A stretch of 64,000 nt of DNA, taken from assembly GCF_001984195.1 (NCBI RefSeq), contig NZ_MTQN01000010.1, forward strand, positions 372,001 to 436,000, given 5' to 3'. The DNA comes from Kribbella sp. ALI-6-A (GTDB lineage: Bacteria; Actinomycetota; Actinomycetes; Propionibacteriales; Kribbellaceae). The notes under the pieces are model-generated. The model was not told the origin of the DNA. It saw only the letters and a list, made by a program, of their open reading frames with translations, and ran no database searches. The stretch's first letter is position 1. Every line of letters starts with the position of its first letter. Shown here one piece after another: positions 41,423-49,910 of the stretch. Made by a program: the position numbers and the translations under genes.

Positions 41423-41839
41423 ATGTTGAGCCCAGCGGCCTTCGCCGAGCAAAAACGAGAGATCTGCCGATCCGGACCGCCTAGCGAGGGTGACAACCTG
41501 CTCGGCATGGAGATCGACTTTCTCACCTGGTTAGGAGACCCGATTTACGCCGACCAGCCACACGAGTTGCTGGACGACGCCGTCGTCCAGCGAAACGAAC
41601 GAGGCGAGTGGCTGATAGACGCCTCGGCGACCGCAAAGCCCGGTGTGACCGCCGGACAAGTCGAGGTAGCTCTGTCCACGGCCTGGACACAGGACCTCCG
41701 ATACGAGTACCGCGAGGCGCACACACTCCTCACCGAACCGACGTCGGTCACACTGCAGGCCGTGACACAGGGCGGCCCAGACGACCTATGGGTCACCGCA
41801 CAAGTACGAGTGGCGCTGTCCACTCCCTCTCCGGCCTAG
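41423..41839 (+). CDS. Hypothetical protein
   Basis: 138 residues, start MLSPAAFAEQKREIC. It is soluble and mildly acidic, with segments MEIDFLTWLGDPIYADQPHE and DLWVTAQVRVALSTPSPA. No family is recognised and there are no membrane segments. It lies 37 nt after the transposase remnant and may be part of the same accessory DNA. The gap 41840-41963 holds nothing visible. Confidence 0.45.
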   Translation: MLSPAAFAEQKREICRSGPPSEGDNLLGMEIDFLTWLGDPIYADQPHELLDDAVVQRNERGEWLIDASATAKPGVTAGQVEVALSTAWTQDLRYEYREAHTLLTEPTSVTLQAVTQGGPDDLWVTAQVRVALSTPSPA

Positions 41840-41963
41840 CATCAGAGCCCAGCGACCGCGGATCGCAACCTCAATTTCCTGGCTCACAGGTCGCACATCA
41901 GTTGGCGGACATGTGTCGCGGATCTATTGGCGGGTGAGCTGAGGCAAGCATGGAGCTTTCGGG

Positions 41964-42566
41964 TCAGGCGAACCGGTTGGCCGATGGCTCCGGAGGCGTC
42001 GGGAGGAAGCCACGCAACTGCGGCATACCCGCCATCTGGACGATCAACGCGAGGTGCTCGTACAGTCCGACCAACTGGACGTTCTCCGCACTGGGTCGCC
42101 CGCCGAGGGCGAGCAGCGGCACGAAGCCGTAGCACTGCTCGAACGCGGGTGTGCCCTCCCGATGCGTCGCCACCACCGCGGGATAGGGGTCCCACTCGAA
42201 CACCGGCCCGCGGTTCTCCGGCCGCTCCATCATCGCGACCAGTTCGCCGAACGGCGTTCCCGTGGGCACCAGGTCGATCACGCCGAAGCGGAACTTGATG
42301 ACGAAGAACACATCGTTCGCGTGGAAGATGACGTCACCGAGGCCGGTGGTGAACAGCACGGTCGAGTTGTCCGGGAATCCGACCACCCCGTCGAGCATCT
42401 GCGCGGCCCGCGCCGGATCGACGACCCGGAAGAAGAAGTCGCCCAGGTAGCCGGCGCCGTGCGTCCGCCACATGTCGACGACCTCGGCAGGTACCTGGCC
42501 GGAGAACCGTTCGATCGTCGATTCTTCGATCGTCGACACCCGACTGAATTCCCGAAACGTGGTCAA
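41964..42566 (-). CDS. GAD-like / DUF1851 domain protein (immunity-type)
   Basis: 200 residues. It opens with a GAD-like N-terminus (ESTIERFSGQVPAEVVDMW) and has a DUF1851-like core: DNSTVLFTTGLGDVIFHAN, PTGTPFGELVAMMERP, CYGFVPLLALGGRPSAENVQ and YEHLALIVQMAGMPQL. Members are often immunity proteins beside polymorphic toxins, but no toxin gene is visible here, so this looks orphaned. TTG 42566 is chosen because GGAGGAG stands 5-6 nt upstream. Confidence 0.72.
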   Translation of the reverse strand: MTTFREFSRVSTIEESTIERFSGQVPAEVVDMWRTHGAGYLGDFFFRVVDPARAAQMLDGVVGFPDNSTVLFTTGLGDVIFHANDVFFVIKFRFGVIDLVPTGTPFGELVAMMERPENRGPVFEWDPYPAVVATHREGTPAFEQCYGFVPLLALGGRPSAENVQLVGLYEHLALIVQMAGMPQLRGFLPTPPEPSANRFA

Positions 42567-42908
42567 CGGATCTCCTCCCCAGCGTGGCCCCAGGCCCCAC
42601 CCACCAGCTCAACACGCTTGTCCACCCAGACGATACTTTGTAGCCGGGCAACACTCAGGCAGAAGGTGCGGCCGTACCCCCGAACGATGGTGTTCACGCC
42701 GAACCGAAATGATCCCGGGCTGGTAGCTGGAACGTCAGCTGGTGGCGCTCGACGAGCTGGCTCCACCACCGAGAACAAACCGCCGGAGTCCGCTGTGGCG
42801 ATCAAGAACCGGTCGGTCCGGCCTTCCGGCATACCCGGCGTGAGCGCGCCCTGAGGTCGCCAGCACGATGCTCGCGCGTAGCGGTTCGCGCGATAAGCGC
42901 AAAGCATC

Positions 42909-42991
42909 GCGCGCCGGCGCGCACCCCTGACCGGGCGGGCGCGAGCACCGCGCGGCACGCGACGAAGGAGCGCGCGTAGCCGGCGCGTGGG
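42909..42991 (+). repeat. Dispersed intergenic repeat, copy A, with an adjacent palindrome
   Basis: 42922-42991 matches the inverted copy at 29671-29739 and, less well, 40181-40228. Just upstream is a perfect 14-bp palindrome GCGCGCCGGCGCGC (42909-42922). It lies in the 455-bp gap 42567-43021 between the GAD-like gene and tRNA-Gln; the rest of this gap shows no gene, only inverted GC-rich runs. Confidence 0.75.
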
Positions 42992-43021
42992 AAAACCACC
43001 CCACCGCACAACAGAGAGTTG

Positions 43022-43093
43022 CTCCCCCGCCAGGTTTCGATCCTGGTCTTCGAGATTCAAAGTCTCGCGGGCTGCCGATTACCCCACGGGGGA
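43022..43093 (-). tRNA. tRNA-Gln (anticodon UUG)
   Basis: A full cloverleaf reads on the minus strand. The acceptor arms are TCCCCCG/CGGGGGA and the D-stem is GGG/CCC. The anticodon stem is CGAGA/TCTCG with loop CTTTGAA (anticodon TTG). The T-arm is CCAGG/CCTGG with a 7-nt loop, and the discriminator base is G. No CCA is encoded. Its 3' end faces the accessory stretch on the left. Confidence 0.95.
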
Positions 43094-43152
43094 CCGCTGG
43101 TGCGTTCGGACAGTTTGCCATGGGTACCGGGGCGACACGCGAGGGGTTCCAT

Positions 43153-43185
43153 ACCTACGGTCCCGTAGGTTACGGTAGCGTAGGT
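43153..43185. promoter_or_regulatory. Two overlapping TetR operators before the desaturase gene
   Basis: Site 1 (43153-43170) is ACCTACGG-TC-CCGTAGGT, a perfect 8-2-8 palindrome. Site 2 (43168-43185) is GGTTACGG-TA-GCGTAGGT, the same layout with mismatches. Their centres are 15 bp apart. The desaturase ATG is 31 nt further on, and the TetR gene that probably binds here follows the desaturase. Confidence 0.8.
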
Positions 43186-43215
43186 AAGCAGTCCTCCAGT
43201 CAGAGGGAACACGAC

Positions 43216-44259
43216 ATGACTCCACCCGCCGTGGCAGCACCGGAGGCGCCGAGCCGCGCCCAGGACGTCGACGAGCTCGACATCGACACCGGAACGCTCG
43301 GGGGCGAACGCAAACAGATCTGGGAACAGGTCGCGCTGGCGTTGTTCATCGGGATCCCGTTCCTGGCTGTTCTCGCGGCGGTGCCGATCGCCTGGGGCGG
43401 GTTCCTGGGGTGGCGCGACATCGTGATCGCGGTGGTCTTCTACACGATCGCGGGTCACGGCATCTCGATCGGTTTCCACCGGCTGTTCACCCACAAGTCG
43501 TTCAAGCCGAACCGGGCGATGAAGTACGCCCTGGCGATCGCCGGCTCGCTGGCGATCGAGGGGCCCGTGGTGCGCTGGGTGGCCGACCACCGCAAGCACC
43601 ACAAGTTCTCCGACCGTGACGGCGACCCGCACAGCCCGTGGAAGTACGGCGACACGCTGGGTGCGCTGACCAAGGGTTTCCTGCACGCGCACATCGGGTG
43701 GTTGTTCGACACCGAGCAGACTCCGCAGCGGCAGTACGCGCCGGACCTGCTGAAGGACAAAGACATCGTCCGGGTCTCCCGGATGTTCCCGCTGCTGGTG
43801 CTGATCTCGCTGCTGCTGCCGGCCGTGATCGGCGGTCTGTGGTCCTGGTCGTTCGAGGGCGCGCTGACCGCGTTCTTCTGGGCCAGCCTGGTCCGGATCG
43901 CGCTGCTGCACCACGTCACCTGGTCGATCAACTCGATCTGCCACACGATCGGCGACCGGCCGTTCAAGAGCCGGGACAAGTCGGGCAACGTCTGGTGGCT
44001 GGCGATCCTCAGCCAGGGCGAGTCGTGGCACAACCTGCACCACTCCGACCCGACCTGCGCGCGGCACGGCGTGCTGAAGGGGCAGCTCGACACGTCGGCG
44101 CGCTGCATCTGGTTCTTCGAGAAGATGGGTTGGGTCAGCGACGTGCGCTGGCCGGTGCCGGAGCGGCTCGAGGCACGCCGGGTGAGCGCGGCGGAGCAGG
44201 CGGCCGAGAAGGCCGCGGAGAAGGCGGCGCGCAGCCGCCGGACCAAGGTCGCGGCCTGA
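43216..44259 (+). CDS. Acyl-CoA desaturase (membrane fatty acid desaturase)
   Basis: 347 residues. Three histidine clusters hold the di-iron centre: HRLFTH (88-93), HRKHH (125-129) and HNLHH (272-276). Two hydrophobic pairs flank them (LALFIGIPFLAVLAAVPIAW; VSRMFPLLVLISLLLPAVIGG). It introduces a delta-9-type double bond in acyl chains. A charged, Ala/Glu/Lys-rich C-terminal tail ends RRTKVAA. ATG 43216 has GAGGGA upstream. Regulation by the downstream TetR through the two operators is strongly suggested. Confidence 0.95.
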   Translation: MTPPAVAAPEAPSRAQDVDELDIDTGTLGGERKQIWEQVALALFIGIPFLAVLAAVPIAWGGFLGWRDIVIAVVFYTIAGHGISIGFHRLFTHKSFKPNRAMKYALAIAGSLAIEGPVVRWVADHRKHHKFSDRDGDPHSPWKYGDTLGALTKGFLHAHIGWLFDTEQTPQRQYAPDLLKDKDIVRVSRMFPLLVLISLLLPAVIGGLWSWSFEGALTAFFWASLVRIALLHHVTWSINSICHTIGDRPFKSRDKSGNVWWLAILSQGESWHNLHHSDPTCARHGVLKGQLDTSARCIWFFEKMGWVSDVRWPVPERLEARRVSAAEQAAEKAAEKAARSRRTKVAA

Positions 44260-44278
44260 GCGGGTCCGTGTCGCGATC

Positions 44279-44313
44279 CCGGCCGGCGCCCTCTTCGCGG
44301 GGCGTCCGGCCGG
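44279..44313 (+). terminator. Hairpin after the desaturase gene
   Basis: A 13-bp G/C stem with one bulged T (arms 44279-44291 and 44300-44313, CCGGCCGG at the base) and an 8-nt loop, 19 nt after the stop. Confidence 0.65.
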
Positions 44314-44367
44314 AAATCTCCCAGCACGGGACACCGCCGTACGGCATGATGCTGACGTGATCTCGAC

Positions 44368-45009
44368 GTGACGGAACCCAAACCGCGGCGGTCCACCCGG
44401 ATCCGGATGACGAGTGCGGAGCGTCGCGAGCAGCTCATCACCATCGCCCGCGGCCTGTTCGCCCAGAAGGGCTTCGAGGCGACCTCGGTGGAGGAGATCG
44501 CGGCCAAGGCCGAGGTCTCCAAGCCAGTCGTGTACGAGCACTTCGGTGGCAAGGAGGGCCTGTACGCCGTGGTCGTGGACCGCGAGGTCCGCAGCCTGCT
44601 CGACACCGTGACCGCGTCGCTGACCGCGGGCCGGGCGCACGAGCTGGTCGAGCAGGCGGCGCTCGCGCTGCTGGACTACATCGAGAACTCCTCCGACGGG
44701 TTCCGGATCCTGGTCCGGGATTCGCCGGTCGGATCGTCGAGCGGGTCGTTCGTCTCGATCCTCAGCGACGTCGCCACCCGGGTCGAGCACATCCTGGCCG
44801 AGGAGTTCAAGCGCCGCGAGCTGGACCCGAAAAACGCGCCGATGTACGCGCAGATGCTGGTCGGCATGGTCGCGCTGACCGGCCAGTGGTGGCTCGACGC
44901 ACGCCGTCCGAAGAAGCCGGACGTCGCCGCGCACCTGGTTAACCTGGCTTGGAACGGCCTGTCCGGCCTGGAAGCCAAGCCGACGCTGTCCACCCGCCCG
45001 CACAAGTAG
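44368..45009 (+). CDS. TetR family regulator, probably of the desaturase gene
   Basis: 213 residues. HTH: ERREQLITIARGLFAQKGFEATSVEEIAAKAEVSKPVVYEHFGGKEGLY. The C-terminal ligand domain (IENSSDGFRILVRDSPVG, YAQMLVGMVALTGQWWLDARRP) resembles the FasR/fatty-acid-linked TetR group that binds acyl-CoA or similar. GTG 44368 is the first good start. It lies after the desaturase and its hairpin, and its operators are likely those at 43153-43185. Confidence 0.88.
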   Translation: MTEPKPRRSTRIRMTSAERREQLITIARGLFAQKGFEATSVEEIAAKAEVSKPVVYEHFGGKEGLYAVVVDREVRSLLDTVTASLTAGRAHELVEQAALALLDYIENSSDGFRILVRDSPVGSSSGSFVSILSDVATRVEHILAEEFKRRELDPKNAPMYAQMLVGMVALTGQWWLDARRPKKPDVAAHLVNLAWNGLSGLEAKPTLSTRPHK

Positions 45010-45091
45010 GCCTCGGTCGGTCCCCGGTCGTAGCCCGACATCCGCCCGTGGACTGACCTTTCCGGCGGAAAGTCGCCGTACGCTGACCGGC

Positions 45092-46270
45092 ATGACGGGG
45101 TTCTTCACGGCTCGGCGCGTGTCGCCGCAGTCCAGGGCGTTCGACCTGCTGCTGGCGGGTGCATTGACGCTCTTTTTCGGCTTCCTCTCGCTGGCCCAGG
45201 CCGGGGTGGCCGGTGTGGTCGGCGTCGCCCTGCTGGTCCCGCTGATCTGGCGGCGCACCCATCCCGAGCTGGTCTTCTTCGGCGTCTCGGCGATTGCTGT
45301 CCTGCAGTGGCTGGCGGCGGTCGAGCTGCAGGCCGGCAACGTGGGGCTGCTCGTCGCGCTCTACACGATCTCCGTGTACGGCGAAGTCCGCTACAGCCGT
45401 TTCGCCCTCGGCATCGGCGGCCTCGGCGTCCTGATGGCCACCGCGCGGTACTACGCGAACTCCGACTGGCGGCAGCAGATCACGATGATGGTCGCGTTCG
45501 GCGCGGTCGTGTTCGGGGTCTGGGCCTTCGGCGAACGCCGCCGCACCCGCGGCCTGTACGTCGCCCAGCTGGAGGAGCGCGCCGCCCAGGCCGAACGCGA
45601 CCGGGACCGGGAGGCCGCGCTGGCGGTCTCCAACGAGCGGACCCGGATCGCCCGGGAGATCCACGACGTGGTCGCGCACGGCCTGTCGATCATGATCGTC
45701 CAGGCCGACGGTGGCCTGTACGCCGCGGACGCGTCGCCGGAGCAGGCGAAGAAGGCGCTGGCCACGATCGGCGACACCGGGCGCGCGTCGCTGACCGAGA
45801 TGCGCAAGATGCTCGGTCTGCTCAAGCAGGACGAGGCCAACGAGCTCGACCCCAACCAGCCGCGCCCGCAACCCGGCGTCTCCTCGCTGCCCGAGCTGAT
45901 CGAGAACGTTCGCGAGGCAGGCCTCACCGTCGACTACCAGGTCACCGGTACGCCGCGCGACCTGCCCGCGCTGCTCGGCCTGACGGCGTACCGGATCGTG
46001 CAGGAGGGGCTGACCAACACGCTCAAACACGCCGGCCCGGGAGCGCGCACGTCCGTGACGCTGGACTTCGGGCACGAGATGCTGACCGTGGTGGTCACCG
46101 ACGACGGCCGCGGCGGCGGGGTCGCCCCGAGCAACGATCCGGGCCACGGACTGGTCGGGATGCGGCAACGCGCCTCGATCTCCGGCGGTACGGTGAACGC
46201 CGGGCCCAAGGCGGGCGGTGGTTACGAGGTGGTCGCCAAGCTCCCGTACGCCGGACCCGTTGACCAGTAA
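45092..46270 (+). CDS. Two-component sensor histidine kinase (HisKA_3 / NarX-DesK class)
   Basis: 392 residues. Four to five N-terminal membrane helices with little extracytoplasmic domain span about 20-150. A coiled coil (LEERAAQAERDRDREAALAV) follows, then the H-box NERTRIAREIHDVVAHGLS with phospho-acceptor His, and the ATPase domain (VTDDGRGGGVAPSNDPGHGLVGMRQR). The membrane-embedded sensor suggests a lipid or envelope signal. TACGCT (45079-45084) is 7 nt before the ATG, a leaderless pattern. The response regulator gene follows after 27 nt. Confidence 0.93.
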   Translation: MTGFFTARRVSPQSRAFDLLLAGALTLFFGFLSLAQAGVAGVVGVALLVPLIWRRTHPELVFFGVSAIAVLQWLAAVELQAGNVGLLVALYTISVYGEVRYSRFALGIGGLGVLMATARYYANSDWRQQITMMVAFGAVVFGVWAFGERRRTRGLYVAQLEERAAQAERDRDREAALAVSNERTRIAREIHDVVAHGLSIMIVQADGGLYAADASPEQAKKALATIGDTGRASLTEMRKMLGLLKQDEANELDPNQPRPQPGVSSLPELIENVREAGLTVDYQVTGTPRDLPALLGLTAYRIVQEGLTNTLKHAGPGARTSVTLDFGHEMLTVVVTDDGRGGGVAPSNDPGHGLVGMRQRASISGGTVNAGPKAGGGYEVVAKLPYAGPVDQ

Positions 46271-46297
46271 GCGAAATCGAGCCGGAGGAACAACAGC

Positions 46298-46975
46298 GTG
46301 AGCGAGACCGACGACGGCGTGATCCGGGTCTTCCTGGTGGACGACCAGGAGCTGGTCCGGGCCGGCTTCACCATGCTGGTCGACTCCCAGCCCGACATGC
46401 GGGTGGTCGGCCAGGCCGGCGACGGTGGTGAGGCGGTGGAGAAGCTGCGGGTGACCGCGAGCGACGTCGTGCTGATGGACGTCCGGATGCCGCGGCTGGA
46501 CGGCGTCGAGGCGACCCGCCAGGTGCAGTCGTTGCCTCAGGCACCGAGGGTGATCGTGCTGACGACGTTCGACCTGGACGAGTACGCGTTCGCGGCGATC
46601 AAGGCCGGCGCGTCCGGCTTCCTGCTCAAGAACACGCCGCCGGCGGACCTGCTGTCGGCGATCCGTCAGGTGCATTCGGGCGACGCGGTGGTGTCGCCGA
46701 GTACGACGCGGCGGCTGCTCGAGCACTTCGCCGGTGCGCTGCCGGACGAGGACCGCGAGGTGCCGAACCTGGCCGACCTGACCGCGCGCGAGCGGGAGGT
46801 GCTGGTGGAGGTGGCCCGCGGGCTGTCGAACACCGAGATCGCCCAGCTGTTCACGCTGTCGGAGGCGACGGTGAAGACCCACATCGGCCGGATCCTGGCC
46901 AAGACCGGGCTGCGCGACCGGGTCGCCCTGGTCGTGCTCGGCTACGAAACGGGTTTGGTCAAGGCCCACGGCTGA
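46298..46975 (+). CDS. LuxR/NarL-type response regulator
   Basis: 225 residues. Receiver domain with acidic pair Asp15-Asp16, phospho-acceptor Asp61 (VLMDVRMPRLDG) and Lys in GFLLKNTPP. The C-terminal LuxR HTH is LTAREREVLVEVARGLSNTEIAQLFTLSEATVKTHIGRI. It partners with the kinase upstream. GTG 46298 has GGAGGA 9 nt upstream. The target is unknown; the desaturase/TetR genes upstream make a membrane-fluidity circuit conceivable, as with B. subtilis DesK/DesR. Confidence 0.94.
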   Translation: MSETDDGVIRVFLVDDQELVRAGFTMLVDSQPDMRVVGQAGDGGEAVEKLRVTASDVVLMDVRMPRLDGVEATRQVQSLPQAPRVIVLTTFDLDEYAFAAIKAGASGFLLKNTPPADLLSAIRQVHSGDAVVSPSTTRRLLEHFAGALPDEDREVPNLADLTAREREVLVEVARGLSNTEIAQLFTLSEATVKTHIGRILAKTGLRDRVALVVLGYETGLVKAHG

Positions 46976-47045
46976 GTTGGTGCCTGGCCTCTGATTGGGC
47001 GACCATGGGCACGCTTGGTCGAGGGGTGGGAGAGGGTCGGGTGTG

Positions 47046-48353
47046 ATGCCGGGGTTGTGGGCGGCGGTACGGCGGTGGGTGCTGTCCGAGGGGCCCGCGC
47101 TCTGGCCGGCGCTGGTCGCGATGCTGGTGGTCGGCGGCGGCCTGTGGGTCGGCGTCCCGCCACCCGGGCGGGACATCTCGCTGACCGCCGACGCGATGGC
47201 CGGTACGACGCTGCAGCAGGTCCGGCCGAGTCCGACCGGTGAGGTCGACCCGCGGCTCGGCGCTGCGGTGGACGCGATTTTGGCCCGGCGTGGCATCGCC
47301 GTGCGGCAGAACAACCTCCAGCAGTTCCTCAGCGATGTCGCCCCCGAGTTGCGCGACGAGCAGCGCCAGGTGTTCGAGAACATGCGCAAGCTCGGCATGA
47401 CCGTGACCTACCGCCGCGCCGAGGTCTGGACCAACTACCAGGCGGTACGCCGGTACGGCCTGGCCACCGGCACGTTCCGGGTCAGCCTGCGCTACCAGAT
47501 CGCCGGCAGCCGCCTCGCCCAGGCGGCGACCGACGTCGGCTACACCTACACCGTGCGCGACGGCCGGCTCTTCCTGGTCGACGACAACGACCTGGACCGG
47601 GCGATCGGCTCCGGCCGCCAGCCGTGGGACTACGGACCGATCGACGTCGTCAAGCGGCGCAACGTGCTGGTCGTGGTCGACCGCGGCCGGCTGGCGTACG
47701 CCGAGCGCCAGGCCGACGAGACGGTCGCGATGGCCCGCAAGATCCGCGCGCTGTGGAAGGGCCACCTGCAGATCGTCCCGATGGTCGTCGCGCTGCGCGA
47801 GCCGGGCGTGCTGACCGAGCTGCCGCCGACTCTCCGCGGCACCGAGCCGGCCCGGGTGCAGCCGATCCCGAGTCCGGCCGCGGACGGCCGCCCGGTCGGC
47901 GGCTGGATCGTCGTACGCCCGGAGGCTCAGGCGACCTTCGACTCGGCCCAGCTGAGCCACGCGCTGATGCACCTGCTGCCGGTCCGGCTCGGCGAGGAGG
48001 CGCCGCGCTGGCTCGTCGAGGGCATGGCCCAGTACGCCGAGAGCCGGCAGCTGGTCGCGACCGGCCGGGCCAAGCAGGTCGCGGCCGCCCGCGAGGACAT
48101 CACCCGCCGATCGCTCGGCGACCTGGTCCGGCTGCCGACCGACGACGAGTACCTGGCTACGGACAGTGACGGAATCAGCTGGCTCGCGGTCGAGCAGCTG
48201 ATCAAGCAGGTCGGGCTCAGGACGGTCACCGACTTCTACCTGCAGGTGGCCCGGCGGGGGTACAACCGGCCGGCCCAGGAGCGGCTGCTGCTGGAGTACA
48301 CCGGGTTCACCGAGCAGAAGCTTGTGGATGCGCTGCGAACCCTCGCACAGTGA
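47046..48353 (+). CDS. Membrane-anchored peptidase-MA-like protein with a degenerate HExxH site
   Basis: 435 residues. One N-terminal membrane helix (LWPALVAMLVVGGGLWVGV) and then an extracytoplasmic domain. The C-terminal part looks like a gluzincin: SHALMHLLPVRLGEEAPRWLVEGMAQYAE matches H-E-x-x-H...PxWLxEGxAxY, but the catalytic Glu of HExxH is Ala. The second-ligand helix WLVEGMAQYAE is intact. It is probably non-catalytic or structural. ATG 47046 has GGGAGAGGG upstream. It precedes glmU, with a hairpin between. Confidence 0.7.
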   Translation: MPGLWAAVRRWVLSEGPALWPALVAMLVVGGGLWVGVPPPGRDISLTADAMAGTTLQQVRPSPTGEVDPRLGAAVDAILARRGIAVRQNNLQQFLSDVAPELRDEQRQVFENMRKLGMTVTYRRAEVWTNYQAVRRYGLATGTFRVSLRYQIAGSRLAQAATDVGYTYTVRDGRLFLVDDNDLDRAIGSGRQPWDYGPIDVVKRRNVLVVVDRGRLAYAERQADETVAMARKIRALWKGHLQIVPMVVALREPGVLTELPPTLRGTEPARVQPIPSPAADGRPVGGWIVVRPEAQATFDSAQLSHALMHLLPVRLGEEAPRWLVEGMAQYAESRQLVATGRAKQVAAAREDITRRSLGDLVRLPTDDEYLATDSDGISWLAVEQLIKQVGLRTVTDFYLQVARRGYNRPAQERLLLEYTGFTEQKLVDALRTLAQ

Positions 48354-48369
48354 GCAAGTAGGCTGACGC

Positions 48370-48389
48370 GGGCGCCTGTTCCGGCGCCC
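48370..48389. terminator. Short hairpin between the peptidase-like gene and glmU
   Basis: A 7-bp stem GGGCGCC / GGCGCCC with a 6-nt loop, 16 nt after the stop. It may be a terminator or part of the glmU leader. Confidence 0.4.
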
Positions 48390-48437
48390 ACGCCCCACAC
48401 TCGCCTGAACGCGTAGGGAACCCGAGGAGAAGACCGC

Positions 48438-49895
48438 GTGACTTCCCACCGTCCTTCGGCGGTCATCGTGATGGCCGCCGGTCAGGGGACCCGGATGAAA
48501 TCCGCGACCCCCAAGGTCCTGCACGAGATCGGCGGGCGCAGCCTCGTCGGGCACGCGGTCGTCACCGCGCGTGCTCTCGCGCCCGAGCATCTGGTCGTCG
48601 TGGTCGGCACCGGCCGGGAGCAGGTCGAAGCGCACCTGGCCGCCGTCGACCCGGACGTGCGGACCGCCGTCCAGGAGCAGCAGCTCGGCACCGGCGACGC
48701 CGTCCGGGCCGGACTCACCGCCGTACCGGAAGGCTTCGACGGCACGGTCGTCGTCACCTCCGGCGACGTCCCGCTACTGACCGCCGAGACGCTGCTGGAG
48801 CTGACCGCCGAGCACGACAAGCAGGGCAACGCTGTGACGGTGCTCACCGCGCGCGTGCCCGACCCGACCGGCTACGGCCGGATCCTGCCGGGTCCGGACG
48901 GCACGGTCGCGGGCATCGTCGAGCACAAGGACGCCACTGCCGAGCAGCGCCAGATCGACGAGATCAACGCCGGGATCTACGCCTTCGACGCGGCCACGCT
49001 GCGCGACGGGCTGAGCCGCCTCACCACGGACAACGCGCAGGGCGAGCTGTACCTGACCGACGTCCTGGCGATCGCCCGAGGCGACGGCAAGCGGGTCGGC
49101 GCGTTCGTCACCGAGGACGCGATGCAGACCGAGGGCGTGAACGACCGCGTCCAGCTGGCCACGCTGCGCGCCGAGCTGAACCGGCGCACCCTCGACGCGC
49201 TGATGCGCTCCGGAGTCACCGTCGTCGACCCGAGCACGACGTGGGTCGACCAGACCGTCCAGCTCGAGCCGGACGTCACCCTGCTGCCGAACACCCAGCT
49301 CCACGGCGCCACCACGGTCGCCACCGGCGCCGTGATCGGCCCGGACACCACGCTGACCGACGTCCAGGTCGGCGAGGGCGCCACGATCATCCGCACCCAC
49401 GGCTCCGGCGCGCAGATCGGCGCGCGGGCCTCGGTCGGGCCGTTCGCCTACCTGCGGCCCGGGACGTCGCTGGGCGTCAAGGGCAAGATCGGCACGTTCG
49501 TGGAGACCAAGAACGCGGCGATCGCCGACGGCGCGAAGGTCCCGCACCTGACCTACGCCGGGGACGCCACGATCGCCGAGGGCGCCAACATCGGCGCCGG
49601 CACGATCTTCGCCAACTACGACGGGGTGAACAAGCACCACACGACCGTCGGCCGGCACTCCTTCGTCGGCAGCAACTCGGTGCTGGTCGCGCCGGTCGAC
49701 ATCGCCGACGGCGCGTACATCGCGGCCGGCTCGGCGATCGACCAGCCGGTGGCCCCCGGCGAGATCGCCGTCGCCCGTGGGCGGCAGCGCAACATCAAGG
49801 GCTGGGTCGCGCGCAGGCGGGCCGGAACGACAACGGCGAAGGCCGCGGAAGAGGCACTCGCCGACGCATCGGGCGACACTGGCGAGAAGGCGTAA
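48438..49895 (+). CDS. glmU: Bifunctional N-acetylglucosamine-1-phosphate uridyltransferase / glucosamine-1-phosphate acetyltransferase
   Basis: 485 residues. The N-terminal pyrophosphorylase has VIVMAAGQGTRMKSATPKVLHEIGG, VTSGDVPLL and INAGIYAF. The C-terminal left-handed beta-helix acetyltransferase has ATIIRTHGSGAQIGARASVG, GKIGTFVETKNAAIADG, GDATIAEGANIGAGTIFANYDGVNKHHT, GSNSVLVAPV. It makes UDP-GlcNAc for peptidoglycan. A short Ala/Lys/Glu-rich tail follows. The GTG start has GAGGAGAA upstream. prs follows after 15 nt as an operon. Confidence 0.97.
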   Translation: MTSHRPSAVIVMAAGQGTRMKSATPKVLHEIGGRSLVGHAVVTARALAPEHLVVVVGTGREQVEAHLAAVDPDVRTAVQEQQLGTGDAVRAGLTAVPEGFDGTVVVTSGDVPLLTAETLLELTAEHDKQGNAVTVLTARVPDPTGYGRILPGPDGTVAGIVEHKDATAEQRQIDEINAGIYAFDAATLRDGLSRLTTDNAQGELYLTDVLAIARGDGKRVGAFVTEDAMQTEGVNDRVQLATLRAELNRRTLDALMRSGVTVVDPSTTWVDQTVQLEPDVTLLPNTQLHGATTVATGAVIGPDTTLTDVQVGEGATIIRTHGSGAQIGARASVGPFAYLRPGTSLGVKGKIGTFVETKNAAIADGAKVPHLTYAGDATIAEGANIGAGTIFANYDGVNKHHTTVGRHSFVGSNSVLVAPVDIADGAYIAAGSAIDQPVAPGEIAVARGRQRNIKGWVARRRAGTTTAKAAEEALADASGDTGEKA

Positions 49896-49910
49896 CGGGA
49901 GGCAGTGGCG

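Noticed and set aside
43022-43093. Duplicated attachment site at the tRNA-Gln 3' end
   Set aside because: I could not find a copy of its terminal bases in the accessory stretch to the left.
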